Assembly: GCA_964394585.1 (NCBI GenBank)
Contig: CAYMYI010000003.1
Location: 1 to 64,000 of the forward strand
Length of the DNA: 64,000 nt
Direction of reading: 5' to 3'
DNA from: CAYUJH01 sp964394585
GTDB taxonomy: Bacteria; Bacteroidota; Bacteroidia; Cytophagales; Flammeovirgaceae
Part shown: in pieces, positions 53,302-62,481 of the stretch
Layout of the letters: each line of letters opens with the position of its first letter
Position numbering within the stretch: position 1 is the first letter of the stretch
The notes under the pieces: generated by a model
The model's input: the letters and a program-made list of their open reading frames with translations, nothing else
What the model was told of the DNA's origin: nothing
Databases searched by the model: none
Made by a program: the position numbers and the translations under genes

Positions 53302-54792
53302 CTAAACAATTTTGTTGAGCGCATCGAGGTAAGCATTTACCGAAGCAACCACGATGTCAGAGTTTGCCCCAAATCCGTAGAAGGGTTTATTATGATGAAG
53401 AATTTGTAAGTGAACCTTTCCGGAGTCGTCGCTACCGCGGGTAAACGCTTGCACTAAGAACTCTTCTAACTTTGTTTTTTTCTGGATGATTTTATTAATC
53501 CCCTTGAATGCCGCATCGATAGGGCCTTTGCCTATCGAGGTTTCAGTAAACGTCTCTCCGTTGTATTCTAGGCTGATTGTGGCACTTGGAATGATTCCTT
53601 GCCCGCAAGAGACCTGCAGATTGCGTAGTTTGATTTTCTGGTCTATTCGTTTGCCGCCTACCAGCACGATGAGGTCTTCATCGGTAATGTCTTTTTTGAG
53701 GTCGGCGAGTTCCAGAAATTTTTCGTAGAGCACATCCATTTCAGGCTTTGTAAACTGATGCCCAAGCAACTCGAGGCGGTGTTTTAGCGCCGCACGCCCA
53801 CTGCGTGCAGTGAGTAAAATTTCCGATTGCGATACCCCTACGTCTTCCGGGTCGATAATCTCATAGTTAATACGGCTTTTCAGTACGCCATCTTGGTGGA
53901 TACCCGACGAATGTGCGAAGGCATTGCGCCCCACAATCGCTTTGTTAGGTTGTACAGGCATGCGCATCAGTTGGGAAACCAACTGGCTGATAGGGGTAAT
54001 TCGCTTCGCATCGATGTGAGTATAGCAGCCAATTTCTTTATGAACTTTCAGCGCCATAGCCACTTCTTCCAGCGAGGTGTTTCCAGCTCGCTCGCCAATG
54101 CCGTTAATGGTAGCTTCTACTTGGCGCGCGCCGCTGGCGATGCCGGCAAGGGCGTTTGCCGTTGCCATGCCCAAATCGTTGTGGCAGTGTACCGAAATGA
54201 TGGCGTTTTCAATGTTTTTTACATTTTCTTTCAGGTAACGGATTTTGCCAGCATATTCTTCGGGGAGGCAGTAGCCAGTAGTATCGGGGATATTCACCAC
54301 GGTAGCGCCGGCGGCAATCACTGCCTCAATCATACGGGCGAGGTATTCCAAATCGGCGCGGCCGGCATCTTCTGCATAAAACTCTACATCTTCCACAAAT
54401 TTTTTAGCATACTTGACAGCCTCTACGCCCCGCTGTAAAATTTCTTCGCGGTTGCTATGGAATTTATACTGAATGTGGAAGTCGGAAGCTCCAATACCCG
54501 TATGAATCCGCTTCCGTTTGGCATATTGTAAGGCATCGGCAGCAACTTCAATATCTTTTTTTACGGCTCTTGTTAAGGCGCAAACCACAGGCTCTTTAAT
54601 GATCTTAGAAAGCTCTACAACGGATTGGAAGTCGCCCGGGCTTGAAATGGGAAACCCCGCTTCAATGATATCTACCCCTAAACTTTCAAGTTCTTTCGCA
54701 ATTTCGATTTTTTCGATAGTAGTAAGTTGGCAACCGGGCACTTGCTCGCCGTCGCGCAACGTAGTGTCGAACATATACACTTTGTCTGCCAT
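53302..54792 (-). CDS. leuA: 2-isopropylmalate synthase
   Basis: First committed step of leucine synthesis. 496 residues. The HMGL-like barrel starts DTTLRDGEQVPG with metal ligand Asp; the metal-binding HCHNDLGMA and the NGIGERAGN loop are intact. The C-terminal LeuA dimer/regulatory domain (about 350-495) implies leucine feedback inhibition. No leuB, leuC or leuD is adjacent. A leader with two hairpins lies upstream (54853-54916), perhaps an attenuator. Confidence 0.94.
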   Translation of the reverse strand: MADKVYMFDTTLRDGEQVPGCQLTTIEKIEIAKELESLGVDIIEAGFPISSPGDFQSVVELSKIIKEPVVCALTRAVKKDIEVAADALQYAKRKRIHTGIGASDFHIQYKFHSNREEILQRGVEAVKYAKKFVEDVEFYAEDAGRADLEYLARMIEAVIAAGATVVNIPDTTGYCLPEEYAGKIRYLKENVKNIENAIISVHCHNDLGMATANALAGIASGARQVEATINGIGERAGNTSLEEVAMALKVHKEIGCYTHIDAKRITPISQLVSQLMRMPVQPNKAIVGRNAFAHSSGIHQDGVLKSRINYEIIDPEDVGVSQSEILLTARSGRAALKHRLELLGHQFTKPEMDVLYEKFLELADLKKDITDEDLIVLVGGKRIDQKIKLRNLQVSCGQGIIPSATISLEYNGETFTETSIGKGPIDAAFKGINKIIQKKTKLEEFLVQAFTRGSDDSGKVHLQILHHNKPFYGFGANSDIVVASVNAYLDALNKIV

Positions 54793-54852
54793 AGTTTCTT
54801 TTGTTTAGAATATTTATGTAAGTGTGGTCTTTCTGAAAAAGAAGGTAAAATG

Positions 54853-54916
54853 ATGGGGGAAAACCATCGTTGATCGAAAGCTTTCCCCCATGGAAAATCT
54901 GAAGTAGCAACTTCAG
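54853..54916 (-). promoter_or_regulatory. Hairpin-rich leader upstream of leuA, possible attenuator
   Basis: On the minus strand there is a 6-bp stem CTGAAG/CTTCAG (54899-54916), then a stem formed by ATGGGGGAAA and TTTTCCCCCAT (54853-54891), then a T-rich stretch, ending 61 bp before leuA. The order, a small hairpin then a G/C-rich one followed by Ts, resembles an attenuator. No Leu-rich leader peptide is clear, and it does not look like a T-box. Confidence 0.4.
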
Positions 54917-55020
54917 GATAATATTTCAGTTTTACGATTTTACATCAAAATATTTCTTCTAGGATGAAAGGTTTAAAAAAATGTATTAATTATCAAAAAT
55001 ATTGCAAAATATATTCTATT

Positions 55021-56025
55021 TTATTGAAACTCGCTAACGGGCTGTAAGTCTAGTATATTCTCGGCAAATCGAAAGGTTTCGGTTTTTACGCTTTCCAAAT
55101 CTTTTGAGTGAATATCCGATGCAATACAATGGTTGCCGGCTTCGGGGAAGGCAACTTCGGTTTTTTGGGCATCAGGCGTGCCTAATTGCTGAAACATTTT
55201 TTGCATTGCTGCTACGGACACTACCTGATCTTGTGCTGTTTCATTCTTGTAATAATAACCAAGGAATACCGGACATGTAACCTTTTGAAAGGTTTGTGCG
55301 GTCATGGTGTGTTCTACCATATTTTGTAATGTGATGACCGCTTCGACGCGGTAGCGCGTTGTCCAATTCTCTTTTACGCCTTCCGGACCTGAGAACTCCC
55401 GAAAATCCCCGGCAACTAATTTGGCAATTTGTTTGCCCCAAGGCATGGTGAGGATGGGTGCAGTAGGGTTGGCTATTTTGATGTTGGGTGAGTAGGCAAT
55501 AATAGCGTGGATATCATCTGATTGAGCCGCTAAGTACAGCGAGATAGTACCGCCCGTTGAGGTAGACATTACAATTACTTTCTCACCAAGTTGTTTGCCT
55601 ATTTCGATAGCCTCTTGTGCCGAAGCCATGTAGTTTTCTACGGTAAGGTCTGTGAATGCTTCCTCGCTATCGATGCCATGTCCGTACAGGCGAGCTAAAT
55701 AGGCATTACACCCATATCGTTTTGCAAAAGCAGTATGCAGGGGATACCCTTCGCGTTGGCTCGCCGAAAAACCGTGAAGATAGACGATGCTATACGGCGT
55801 TTTTTGCTTGATTGAATCGTTTGCCCAAACAATGCGGGCATGGTTATCGGGTTTTAAAAGTGGTGTGTTGGTTTCTCGTTCGTTAATATATTGCTCTAGC
55901 CGATCGAGCGATTGAGGCAGTTCCATAGGTTGTATAGTAAGTTCGGGGGCATCGGGCTGTGGCCCTAATAAAAAGGCAATGACTAGTAAAACTACAATTG
56001 CTAAAATCCATTTTAGAGCTTTCAT
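55021..56025 (-). CDS. Membrane-anchored alpha/beta hydrolase, carboxylesterase-like
   Basis: 334 residues with an N-terminal anchor helix (LKWILAIVVLLVIAFLLG). The fold is visible from IVYLHGFSASQ (oxyanion loop) and ARLYGHG to the nucleophile region VIVMSTSTGGTISLYL, where the usual G-x-S-x-G is S-T-S-T-G, and GNHCIAS with a likely catalytic His near 298. Substrate unknown. Follows the VOC gene by 67 bp. Confidence 0.82.
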   Translation of the reverse strand: MKALKWILAIVVLLVIAFLLGPQPDAPELTIQPMELPQSLDRLEQYINERETNTPLLKPDNHARIVWANDSIKQKTPYSIVYLHGFSASQREGYPLHTAFAKRYGCNAYLARLYGHGIDSEEAFTDLTVENYMASAQEAIEIGKQLGEKVIVMSTSTGGTISLYLAAQSDDIHAIIAYSPNIKIANPTAPILTMPWGKQIAKLVAGDFREFSGPEGVKENWTTRYRVEAVITLQNMVEHTMTAQTFQKVTCPVFLGYYYKNETAQDQVVSVAAMQKMFQQLGTPDAQKTEVAFPEAGNHCIASDIHSKDLESVKTETFRFAENILDLQPVSEFQ

Positions 56026-56092
56026 ATAAGAAATGATATAGGTTAGTAAAATGGTGAGATATTACCATAGTAAGCAGTATATGTTGTGTTTT

Positions 56093-56488
56093 TTACGAAG
56101 GATCCCACATGCCTCTCTCCACAATTTCAAGGCAGTGTCCATCGGGGTCATAAAAATAAAATGAGTGGAAGCGCTTTCCCCAGGGCTGTTCGTGCACAAT
56201 TGCAATACCTTCGGCTGCTATTTTTTCTTTCCAGGCATCGTAGTTTTCAGGGCTGGTTTCAAAAGCAAGGTGGAGTTTCCCCTCGCCAAAATGAGGAGGG
56301 AGCGTTTCTTCACGTTTGGTAACCTCGGGGTTAAAACACAACAAAACCGAACTGCCCGCACGGAAAAAAACATGCCTGCCTTCTACATGAGAAATGAGAG
56401 GAAGCCCAAGTTTTTCGTGGTAAAATTGCTTGGTTTGCTCTAAATCTCTGACGTATAAACAAGTTTCTTTGATCTGTGTAAAATCCAT
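56093..56488 (-). CDS. VOC/glyoxalase-family protein
   Basis: 131 residues from the ATG at 56488, which is 4 bp after the Nramp stop; the longer frame reads into the transporter gene. Two paired beta-alpha-beta-beta-beta units are visible: IKETCLYVRDLEQTKQFYHEKLGLPLI and LHLAFETSPENYDAWKEKI (in pieces), with the second metal-type region FHSFYFYDPDGHCLEIVE. Metal ligands are likely His, Glu. Substrate unknown; such proteins handle reactive small molecules or antibiotics. Confidence 0.88.
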   Translation of the reverse strand: MDFTQIKETCLYVRDLEQTKQFYHEKLGLPLISHVEGRHVFFRAGSSVLLCFNPEVTKREETLPPHFGEGKLHLAFETSPENYDAWKEKIAAEGIAIVHEQPWGKRFHSFYFYDPDGHCLEIVERGMWDPS

Positions 56489-56492
56489 AGCA

Positions 56493-57764
56493 TTAAGGGC
56501 GTTTCTTTTCCTGAAAGATACGAAACCCTGCCCACGATACCAGGGCAAAAACACCGCTAAGTAGTAAGGGTAATTTATAAGGAGAAGGAATGCCAATTCC
56601 CATTTTCTCAAATGCTAGCAAAAGATGGTTGAACCCTAAAAATGTAGTAACTCCTAATACTACAAGCATGAGAAGATTAGAAATAAAGGGATTGCGATGC
56701 TCGGGAGGCAAGAGAGTGGAGTCGTTCACGGCAAGAAAAACGAACACTGTAATGAAGGGCAATAACAGTCCGTTGATAGCTTGTGCTAAAATAATAGCAG
56801 GAATGGGTTTGATATCGAGCATACCGAAAATGCCTCCGATTAGTAGTACTGCAACCCACGTAAGCCGGTATATTCTTTTTTTAAAATGAGGTGCAGCTAA
56901 ACTAGATGCCGTAAGTGCCGATGCCAAAGGAGCGGTTACCGAAGAAGTAAAGCCAGCGGCAAACAATCCGATACCGAAAAAGGCAAATCCCCATTGCCCC
57001 AGTCGTTGCATGATGACCTCCCCTAAGGCTTCAAACGAGAATGCCTCGGTAAGCAAAGTGCCCGCAAGGAGCACTGCTGCCGAAACAATACCGCCTAAAA
57101 GAATAGAGATTCCTAAGCTAATGCGCATTTCTTTTATCGATTGCCCTTGAGCAAGCCCCGATGCCAGAAAAAGATTGTAGGGGACAATAGTAGTACCCAC
57201 CAGCCCCACGGCTAGTGTAGTACTGCTTTCTGGCAAGGAAGGGATGAAAGCGCCTTGTGTAATTTCAGTAAGGTTGTGCGGTGTATACCAAGCAACGGCT
57301 ATGAACAAAATACCCATTCCTCCTACAAAAATGCCAAGTATACGGGCAATCGTAGCATGTGAACTGCTCCATAGCATTACAAAGCACAACGAAATAATTA
57401 GTAAAGTAACAGTTTTTGGAGGAAGGTAACTCACCAAACTAACCCCTTTTACGGCTCCTAAAATATTACCAGCTTGGTAGGCTATACAGCCGAAAACAAC
57501 CATTCCACCTGCGACATAGGCAATCCATAAGTGGTGTGGGTACTTCTTTACAAGAACTTCCCCTAAACTCAATTGAGTAACTGCGTTGAGCCGTGCGACA
57601 GCTTCTTGTAATACAACACATGCAACTACAGAGAAGGTAAGTGCCCACAGTAAGGCAGTTTGGAACTGCGCACCGGCTGCTGCTGCGGTAGTAACAGTGC
57701 CAGGGCCTACAAATGCAGCGGCTACTACCGACCATAGCAAAACATTGAAAAGATGCTTTTTCAT
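56493..57764 (-). CDS. Nramp-like transporter with altered metal-binding motifs
   Basis: 424 residues, 11 or more helices of the Nramp fold. Two key sites differ from metal transporters. TM1, normally with DPGN or DPSG, reads GPGTVTTAAAAGAQF, so the metal-binding Asp and Asn are lost. TM6, normally with MPHNLYLHS, reads VPYNLFLAS, so the metal-binding Met is Val. It is therefore unlikely to carry Mn or Fe in the usual way. ATG at 57764 chosen; 57791 is possible. Placed between gldA and the VOC gene with tight spacing. Confidence 0.85.
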   Translation of the reverse strand: MKKHLFNVLLWSVVAAAFVGPGTVTTAAAAGAQFQTALLWALTFSVVACVVLQEAVARLNAVTQLSLGEVLVKKYPHHLWIAYVAGGMVVFGCIAYQAGNILGAVKGVSLVSYLPPKTVTLLIISLCFVMLWSSSHATIARILGIFVGGMGILFIAVAWYTPHNLTEITQGAFIPSLPESSTTLAVGLVGTTIVPYNLFLASGLAQGQSIKEMRISLGISILLGGIVSAAVLLAGTLLTEAFSFEALGEVIMQRLGQWGFAFFGIGLFAAGFTSSVTAPLASALTASSLAAPHFKKRIYRLTWVAVLLIGGIFGMLDIKPIPAIILAQAINGLLLPFITVFVFLAVNDSTLLPPEHRNPFISNLLMLVVLGVTTFLGFNHLLLAFEKMGIGIPSPYKLPLLLSGVFALVSWAGFRIFQEKKRP

Positions 57765-57794
57765 CTTTCCAAGATACAGAATGGTTGGCAAACC

Positions 57795-58730
57795 TTAGCT
57801 GGAGCGAACAGTAGGCTGTGTTTGCGTCAATTGTTGGAATACCGATTCTAAAGAAGCCGTTTCTATTTGCATGCCAATAATTGGGGTGCTTTCTTGGCTT
57901 GCCGCCTGAAATATAGGTATGCGAGGGTCGCTATCGCCTTGTGCAATAAACCTGTACGTATGAGAAGAAAGATGTTCAATTTCAGCAATTTCGGGGAGCA
58001 GCTCGAACGGTTTGAGAGGGGGGGTACTGGCAAATTCTACAAGTACCGTCATGCCTTGGTTGGTAACTTGTTTCAGTTGTTCGGTGGGGCAATCGGCTAC
58101 AATTTTTCCTTGGTTAATGATGATGACCCTGCTACATAACGCCTGTACTTCTTGCATAATATGTGTAGAAAAAAGTACGGTTTTAGTTTGGCTTACGTCT
58201 CGGATTACCTTGCGAATTTCGACGATTTGATTGGGGTCTAGCCCGGTAGTAGGTTCGTCGAGGATGAGTACTGGTGGGTCGTGCAGCAAGGCTTGGGCAA
58301 GCCCTACTCGCTGGCGGTACCCTTTAGAAAGCGCTCCAATTTTCTTTTTTCGTTCTTTCTCTAACCCGGTGAGGGCAATCATTTCCTCGGCACGTTGACG
58401 GACTTGTGAAGAAGGGTACTTATGCAACCCTCCAATAAATTGGAGGTATTCTAGCACATACATATCGAGATACAGCGGGTTGTGTTCGGGCAAATACCCT
58501 ACCCGACGGCGCACTTCAAGCGGATGTGTAACTACATCATATCCTTCTACGATTACACTACCTTGCGATGGGGGCAAGTAAGCCGTAGCAATTTTCATGG
58601 TAGTCGATTTGCCAGCTCCGTTCGGCCCCAAGAAACCTAAAATTTCACCTTTGGCAACGTCAAATGAAATATCGGAGACAGCATGTTGGTTACCGTATTG
58701 CTTGGTTAGGTTTTCTACACGTACGCTCAT
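57795..58730 (-). CDS. gldA: Gliding-motility ABC transporter ATP-binding subunit GldA
   Basis: 311 residues: Walker A GPNGAGKST, signature LSKGYRQRVGLAQALL, Walker B LILDEPTTGLDP, and an H-loop STHIMQEV. The stretch GYLPEHNPLYLDMYVLEYLQFIGGL is strongly GldA-like. GldA with GldF and GldG forms an ABC transporter needed for gliding in Flavobacterium. The gldF and gldG partners are not adjacent here. Upstream is an 880-bp spacer. Confidence 0.92.
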   Translation of the reverse strand: MSVRVENLTKQYGNQHAVSDISFDVAKGEILGFLGPNGAGKSTTMKIATAYLPPSQGSVIVEGYDVVTHPLEVRRRVGYLPEHNPLYLDMYVLEYLQFIGGLHKYPSSQVRQRAEEMIALTGLEKERKKKIGALSKGYRQRVGLAQALLHDPPVLILDEPTTGLDPNQIVEIRKVIRDVSQTKTVLFSTHIMQEVQALCSRVIIINQGKIVADCPTEQLKQVTNQGMTVLVEFASTPPLKPFELLPEIAEIEHLSSHTYRFIAQGDSDPRIPIFQAASQESTPIIGMQIETASLESVFQQLTQTQPTVRSS

Positions 58731-59610
58731 ATATATATTAATTTATTTCTTTGGTAAAGAAAGCCTTCGCAATAGTAAAACCAAGTTTTTAAAGTTGCTT
58801 AAGTAGCACCATTTTTCATGTTTACATAGCAGCGAAGGAGTTCAGAAGAAGCCAACTTACTTAAATCTCAGTAATCTTTTACGCTTACTTTCAAAACCTT
58901 TCAACCTTCTTAGCAATATAGCCTTACATAACTCCCTCCCCACTCTCTAATGCTAATAAGTGTATTTCTCAAACATGCTCATTTTTAAGCCTAAAATTAC
59001 GTAACGAAAAAAATAATAAAGTAAAATGTTACAGATATTGAAACAGCATGTACTTTTATTTGAAATCGTTACTTTTTTCGTGTGTTAAAAATGTTTGTAG
59101 AGCTATCGTCAAGGTGAATCAACCATGCTTACCCTAATAGCAATATTCTTGGGGCAGCATTTCCTATTTACATCGTGCTTCTTCACATTAGATAGAAAAC
59201 ACCATTTAGAATTGAATTTATGGAAGACCAACGCCAATCGGTAAGATGTTAAAAAACTCCCAATCAGGAATCGGTCAGCTCTGCGGTGTGGAAAGTTTTT
59301 TACAGTATTCTACTGATTCCCGATTATTTAAGTCGTTATCTTAAATTTTAGTAGGCTCTAAGCCTTGTAAATTTTTAAAGATTAGGTCAATCAGATTAAA
59401 GAAATCCTCAAATCACATAAACCGTGGTGCATAAGTTATAGCACAATAAAATTTTGATTAATATATCGGAACTCCTTATTTTCCTAATCGGAACCGAACC
59501 CTAGCGAAGCGTGTGGCTTTTGGTTGCATTATACCATGCATTTGCCTTGCGATGGGTTACACAAAATGTTGCAACACAGCTTATCGTTCCATAAATCTTG
59601 AAAAACGCTT
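58731..59610. other. 880-bp spacer between gldA and the AlgH-family gene
   Basis: No frame of 60 residues or more on either strand, and no tRNA or rRNA pattern. It includes an imperfect inverted repeat (59262-59274 AATCAGGAATCGG with 59313-59325, two mismatches), and AATCGG recurs at about 59236 and 59489. Perhaps a regulatory RNA or old degraded element; nothing more can be supported. Confidence 0.5.
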
Positions 59611-60204
59611 ATGAATTATTCGGAGTTTGATTTTACCAACGGGCCTTTAAATAACAATCCACATGTAAAACAAGGAGATTTTTTATTGGCAGAACCGTTT
59701 TTGGAAGATCCTAATTTTGCTCGAACGGTGGTTTTAGTGTGTGAACACGAAGATGCAACCGGTTCATTTGGTCTAGTGGTAAACCGGCAAACAGAATATG
59801 CTGTTGCCGAAGTAGTAGAAAGCCTTGATGTGCCCGACACGTTATTTCTTGGAGGGCCAGTCGAACAAAACACGCTACATTTTATCCATCGTATCGAAGA
59901 AGTAGAAAATAGCATTGCCCTTCGCGATGGAGTGTTTTGGGGAGGCAACTACGAGCAATTAAAACACTTTGCTTTGCAAGGGCGTCTCAACGCAAGTAAT
60001 ATTCGCTTTTTTATAGGCTACAGTGGTTGGGGAAGTGAGCAGCTTCGCAGCGAAATAAGCCAGCAATCGTGGATAATCGCAACGGCAAACCTCAATCATC
60101 TATTTACTGTAGCACCTGATAAATTGTGGGAAACCACATTGAAACAGATGGGGGGGAAGTATCGCTTATTTTCAAATTATCCTACTGACCCCCGTTTAAA
60201 TTGA
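59611..60204 (+). CDS. YqgE/AlgH-family protein
   Basis: 197 residues. GDFLLAEPFLEDPNFARTVVL, GSFGLVVNR, FLGGPVEQNTLHFIHR and FFIGYSGWGSEQLRSEI are diagnostic of the family (in pieces). Its role is unsettled, linked in some bacteria to transcription or ribosome contexts. No other alginate or motility gene is adjacent. The DUF349 gene follows by 53 bp. Confidence 0.92.
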   Translation: MNYSEFDFTNGPLNNNPHVKQGDFLLAEPFLEDPNFARTVVLVCEHEDATGSFGLVVNRQTEYAVAEVVESLDVPDTLFLGGPVEQNTLHFIHRIEEVENSIALRDGVFWGGNYEQLKHFALQGRLNASNIRFFIGYSGWGSEQLRSEISQQSWIIATANLNHLFTVAPDKLWETTLKQMGGKYRLFSNYPTDPRLN

Positions 60205-60214
60205 ATGAATTTGC

Positions 60215-60222
60215 TATTTTTG
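60215..60222 (+). promoter_or_regulatory. Candidate -7 box for the DUF349 gene
   Basis: TATTTTTG, a perfect TAnnTTTG, with the expected start about 29 nt before the ATG at 60258. The upstream -33 region (GTTTAAATTG) is weak. Confidence 0.4.
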
Positions 60223-60257
60223 CCTTCCAAAATTTTTCAAGAGATTATTCCGACGAC

Positions 60258-62393
60258 ATGAGTAACGAAAAAGAGCCTAAAGAGTACGAAACACAGCCTG
60301 AAAATACTTCTGAAGAACCCAAATCGGCATCGCCTACCGATGCCAACGAGGTTGATGCACAAGATTCGCACTCTGCAAGCTCCACCCCCGAAGCCGCTCT
60401 CACTTCTGATAGTGAACCCCAAGATGTAGAACACGATAACGCCAACGAGATGTTACAAGAAGAAAATGTAGCCCCCGAAACAGAAAGCAAAGCTGAAAGT
60501 GCTGCTGAAGAAACAGACTCTAAAGAGGAAACATCCGCAGAAACTATAGCTGCGTCTCAAGAAGATGATATTCACTCTTCGGAAACACATCATAACGATG
60601 ATGAAGGAGGAGAAGAGGACCATCACGAAGAAGACGATGGCTTAGACTATTCTTCAATGTCGTTAGAAGAACTTGTTGCCCAAGCACAAGCCATTGCAGC
60701 TAACGAGCATAACCTTCGCAAAGCAGACCGAAAGATGGGACAAATCCGCGAAGAAGTTGATAGAATTAACAACGCTTTGCGTGAAGAGCAGCATAGTGCT
60801 TTTGCAGCAAAAGCCAATGAGACTACGGAAGAAGGGCAAGAAGAGGCAGAAGTAGCTCCATTCCGCTATGAGCAGCCAAGAGAAGTAGAAGAGTTCTACG
60901 CATTGTTTAAGGATGTAAAGGAGCGCAAACAGAAGCATTATGAAAACCTTACAAAAGAGCGTGAGGATAATTTGGCGAAAAAGCGAAAAATTATTGCTGA
61001 AATAAAGCAAATAATTGAAAATACCGAGCAAGCAGGTAGCCTTGCTAAAGTAAAAGAATTTCAAAAAGAGTGGAAACAGATAGGTTCTGTTCCTAAACTC
61101 GATGCAGATGATTTATACAAAACTTATAATGCACTGCTCGACTTGTTCTATGATAATAAAAGTATTGAGTACGATTTAAAAGAACTAGATCGCAAGAAAA
61201 ACCTCGAATTAAAATTAGCAATCTGTGAGCGAGCCGAAGCCTTGTTGGAAAGCTCTAACATTAATGATGCGGTGCGCTCTTTAAACCTATTGCATGAAGA
61301 TTTTAAAGGAATTGGCCCGGTGCCTCGTGAAGAACAAGAAGCCGTATGGAAGCGCTTTAAGGAAGCGTCGGATGAGTTGTATAATCGCAAGCGCCAAATT
61401 GCAGAAGAATTTAAAAAAGAGCTCGCAGAGAACATGCAGCAAAAGCAACAACTATGCTTAGAAGTAGAGGCTTTTGTGAATTTCGATTCAGATCGCATAA
61501 AAGAGTGGAATGCCAAAACCAAAGAATTGCTTGCTTTGCAAGAACGATGGGAAAAGATAGGTCCTTTACCTCGCGAAGTGGCGAAAGACATCAACAAGCA
61601 GTTTTGGGGTGATTTCAAGAATTTCTTTGCTAACAAATCTCGTTTTTTTGAAAAACTTGAAGCTCAACGCACTGAAAATCTTAAACTCAAACAAGCGTTA
61701 GTGGAGCAAGCAGAGGCGTTGAAAGAAAGTAAAGATTGGGCAGAAACTGCACAGAAACTGAAAGAACTGCAGCAAGAGTGGCGCAAAATAGGACCTGTGC
61801 CCGAATCGCATCGCAATACAATTTATGCTACTTTTAAAGCAGCATGCGACTACTTCTTTAACCGTAAGCGCAACCGCAGGTCAGAACAAGACAAAGAATT
61901 TGAGGAAAACCTCAAGAAGAAAAAAGAAGTTTGTAAAGCAATTGAAGCGCTTGCAAAGCAAGAAGGCGCTACCCTAGAGCAGCTTGACGAACAGTTGAAG
62001 CTATACAACGAAATTGGCTTTGTCCCTCGCAAAGATATTAACACAATCCTTGAAAAGATGATTGCCGCTATTGATGCCTTCTTTGATGGTTTGAAAGGGT
62101 TAGAAGAAGAAGAGTTAGAGAAAAAGCGGGTAACTTACAAAGGAGAAGTTATGAAGAGTGTACCAAATGCTTCGAAAAAGCTAGAACGCCAAGAGCTTGC
62201 CATCCGTAGCAAGATTCAGCAAAAAGAGAACGATATTGCCCTTTGGCAAAATAACCTGCAGTTTTTTGCTAGTTCTAAAACGGCTGACAAATTGCGCGAT
62301 GAATTCCAACACAAAATTGAAGATGCACAAAAGAACATTGAATCTCTAAAAGAACAATTACGAATCTTACAGAGCATTACTGATAATTCGTAA
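60258..62393 (+). CDS. DUF349 coiled-coil protein
   Basis: 711 residues from the ATG at 60258; the TTG at 60201 would overlap the AlgH-family gene and lacks support. The first ~140 residues are acidic and Ser/Glu-rich, low in complexity. The rest carries about five DUF349 units, each with a W-x-x-I-G-P-V/L-P core (EWKQIGSVP, GIGPVPREEQEAVWKRF, WEKIGPLPREV, EWRKIGPVPESH, IGFVPRKD), and a final coiled coil. Role unknown, possibly ribosome- or RNA-related in Bacteroidota. Confidence 0.9.
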   Translation: MSNEKEPKEYETQPENTSEEPKSASPTDANEVDAQDSHSASSTPEAALTSDSEPQDVEHDNANEMLQEENVAPETESKAESAAEETDSKEETSAETIAASQEDDIHSSETHHNDDEGGEEDHHEEDDGLDYSSMSLEELVAQAQAIAANEHNLRKADRKMGQIREEVDRINNALREEQHSAFAAKANETTEEGQEEAEVAPFRYEQPREVEEFYALFKDVKERKQKHYENLTKEREDNLAKKRKIIAEIKQIIENTEQAGSLAKVKEFQKEWKQIGSVPKLDADDLYKTYNALLDLFYDNKSIEYDLKELDRKKNLELKLAICERAEALLESSNINDAVRSLNLLHEDFKGIGPVPREEQEAVWKRFKEASDELYNRKRQIAEEFKKELAENMQQKQQLCLEVEAFVNFDSDRIKEWNAKTKELLALQERWEKIGPLPREVAKDINKQFWGDFKNFFANKSRFFEKLEAQRTENLKLKQALVEQAEALKESKDWAETAQKLKELQQEWRKIGPVPESHRNTIYATFKAACDYFFNRKRNRRSEQDKEFEENLKKKKEVCKAIEALAKQEGATLEQLDEQLKLYNEIGFVPRKDINTILEKMIAAIDAFFDGLKGLEEEELEKKRVTYKGEVMKSVPNASKKLERQELAIRSKIQQKENDIALWQNNLQFFASSKTADKLRDEFQHKIEDAQKNIESLKEQLRILQSITDNS

Positions 62394-62418
62394 GCTGTTT
62401 TATAAGAAAGATTAAATA

Positions 62419-62456
62419 AAAAAAGAGGCTGCCTAGGAAATAAGCAGCCTCTTTTT
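62419..62456. terminator. Bidirectional rho-independent terminator
   Basis: GAGGCTGC (62425-62432) pairs with GCAGCCTC (62444-62451), flanked by A-run on the left and T-run on the right, so it serves the DUF349 gene on the plus strand and the DUF1573 gene on the minus strand. Confidence 0.9.
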
Positions 62457-62481
62457 GGTAAAAATCAAGGGAGCTACATTT

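Noticed and set aside
53827..54438. 203-codon plus-strand frame
   Set aside because: Antisense to leuA, which has all its motifs; the frame has no recognisable protein pattern.
59125..59244. 39-codon frame in the long spacer
   Set aside because: No start signal, mixed composition and too short to support.
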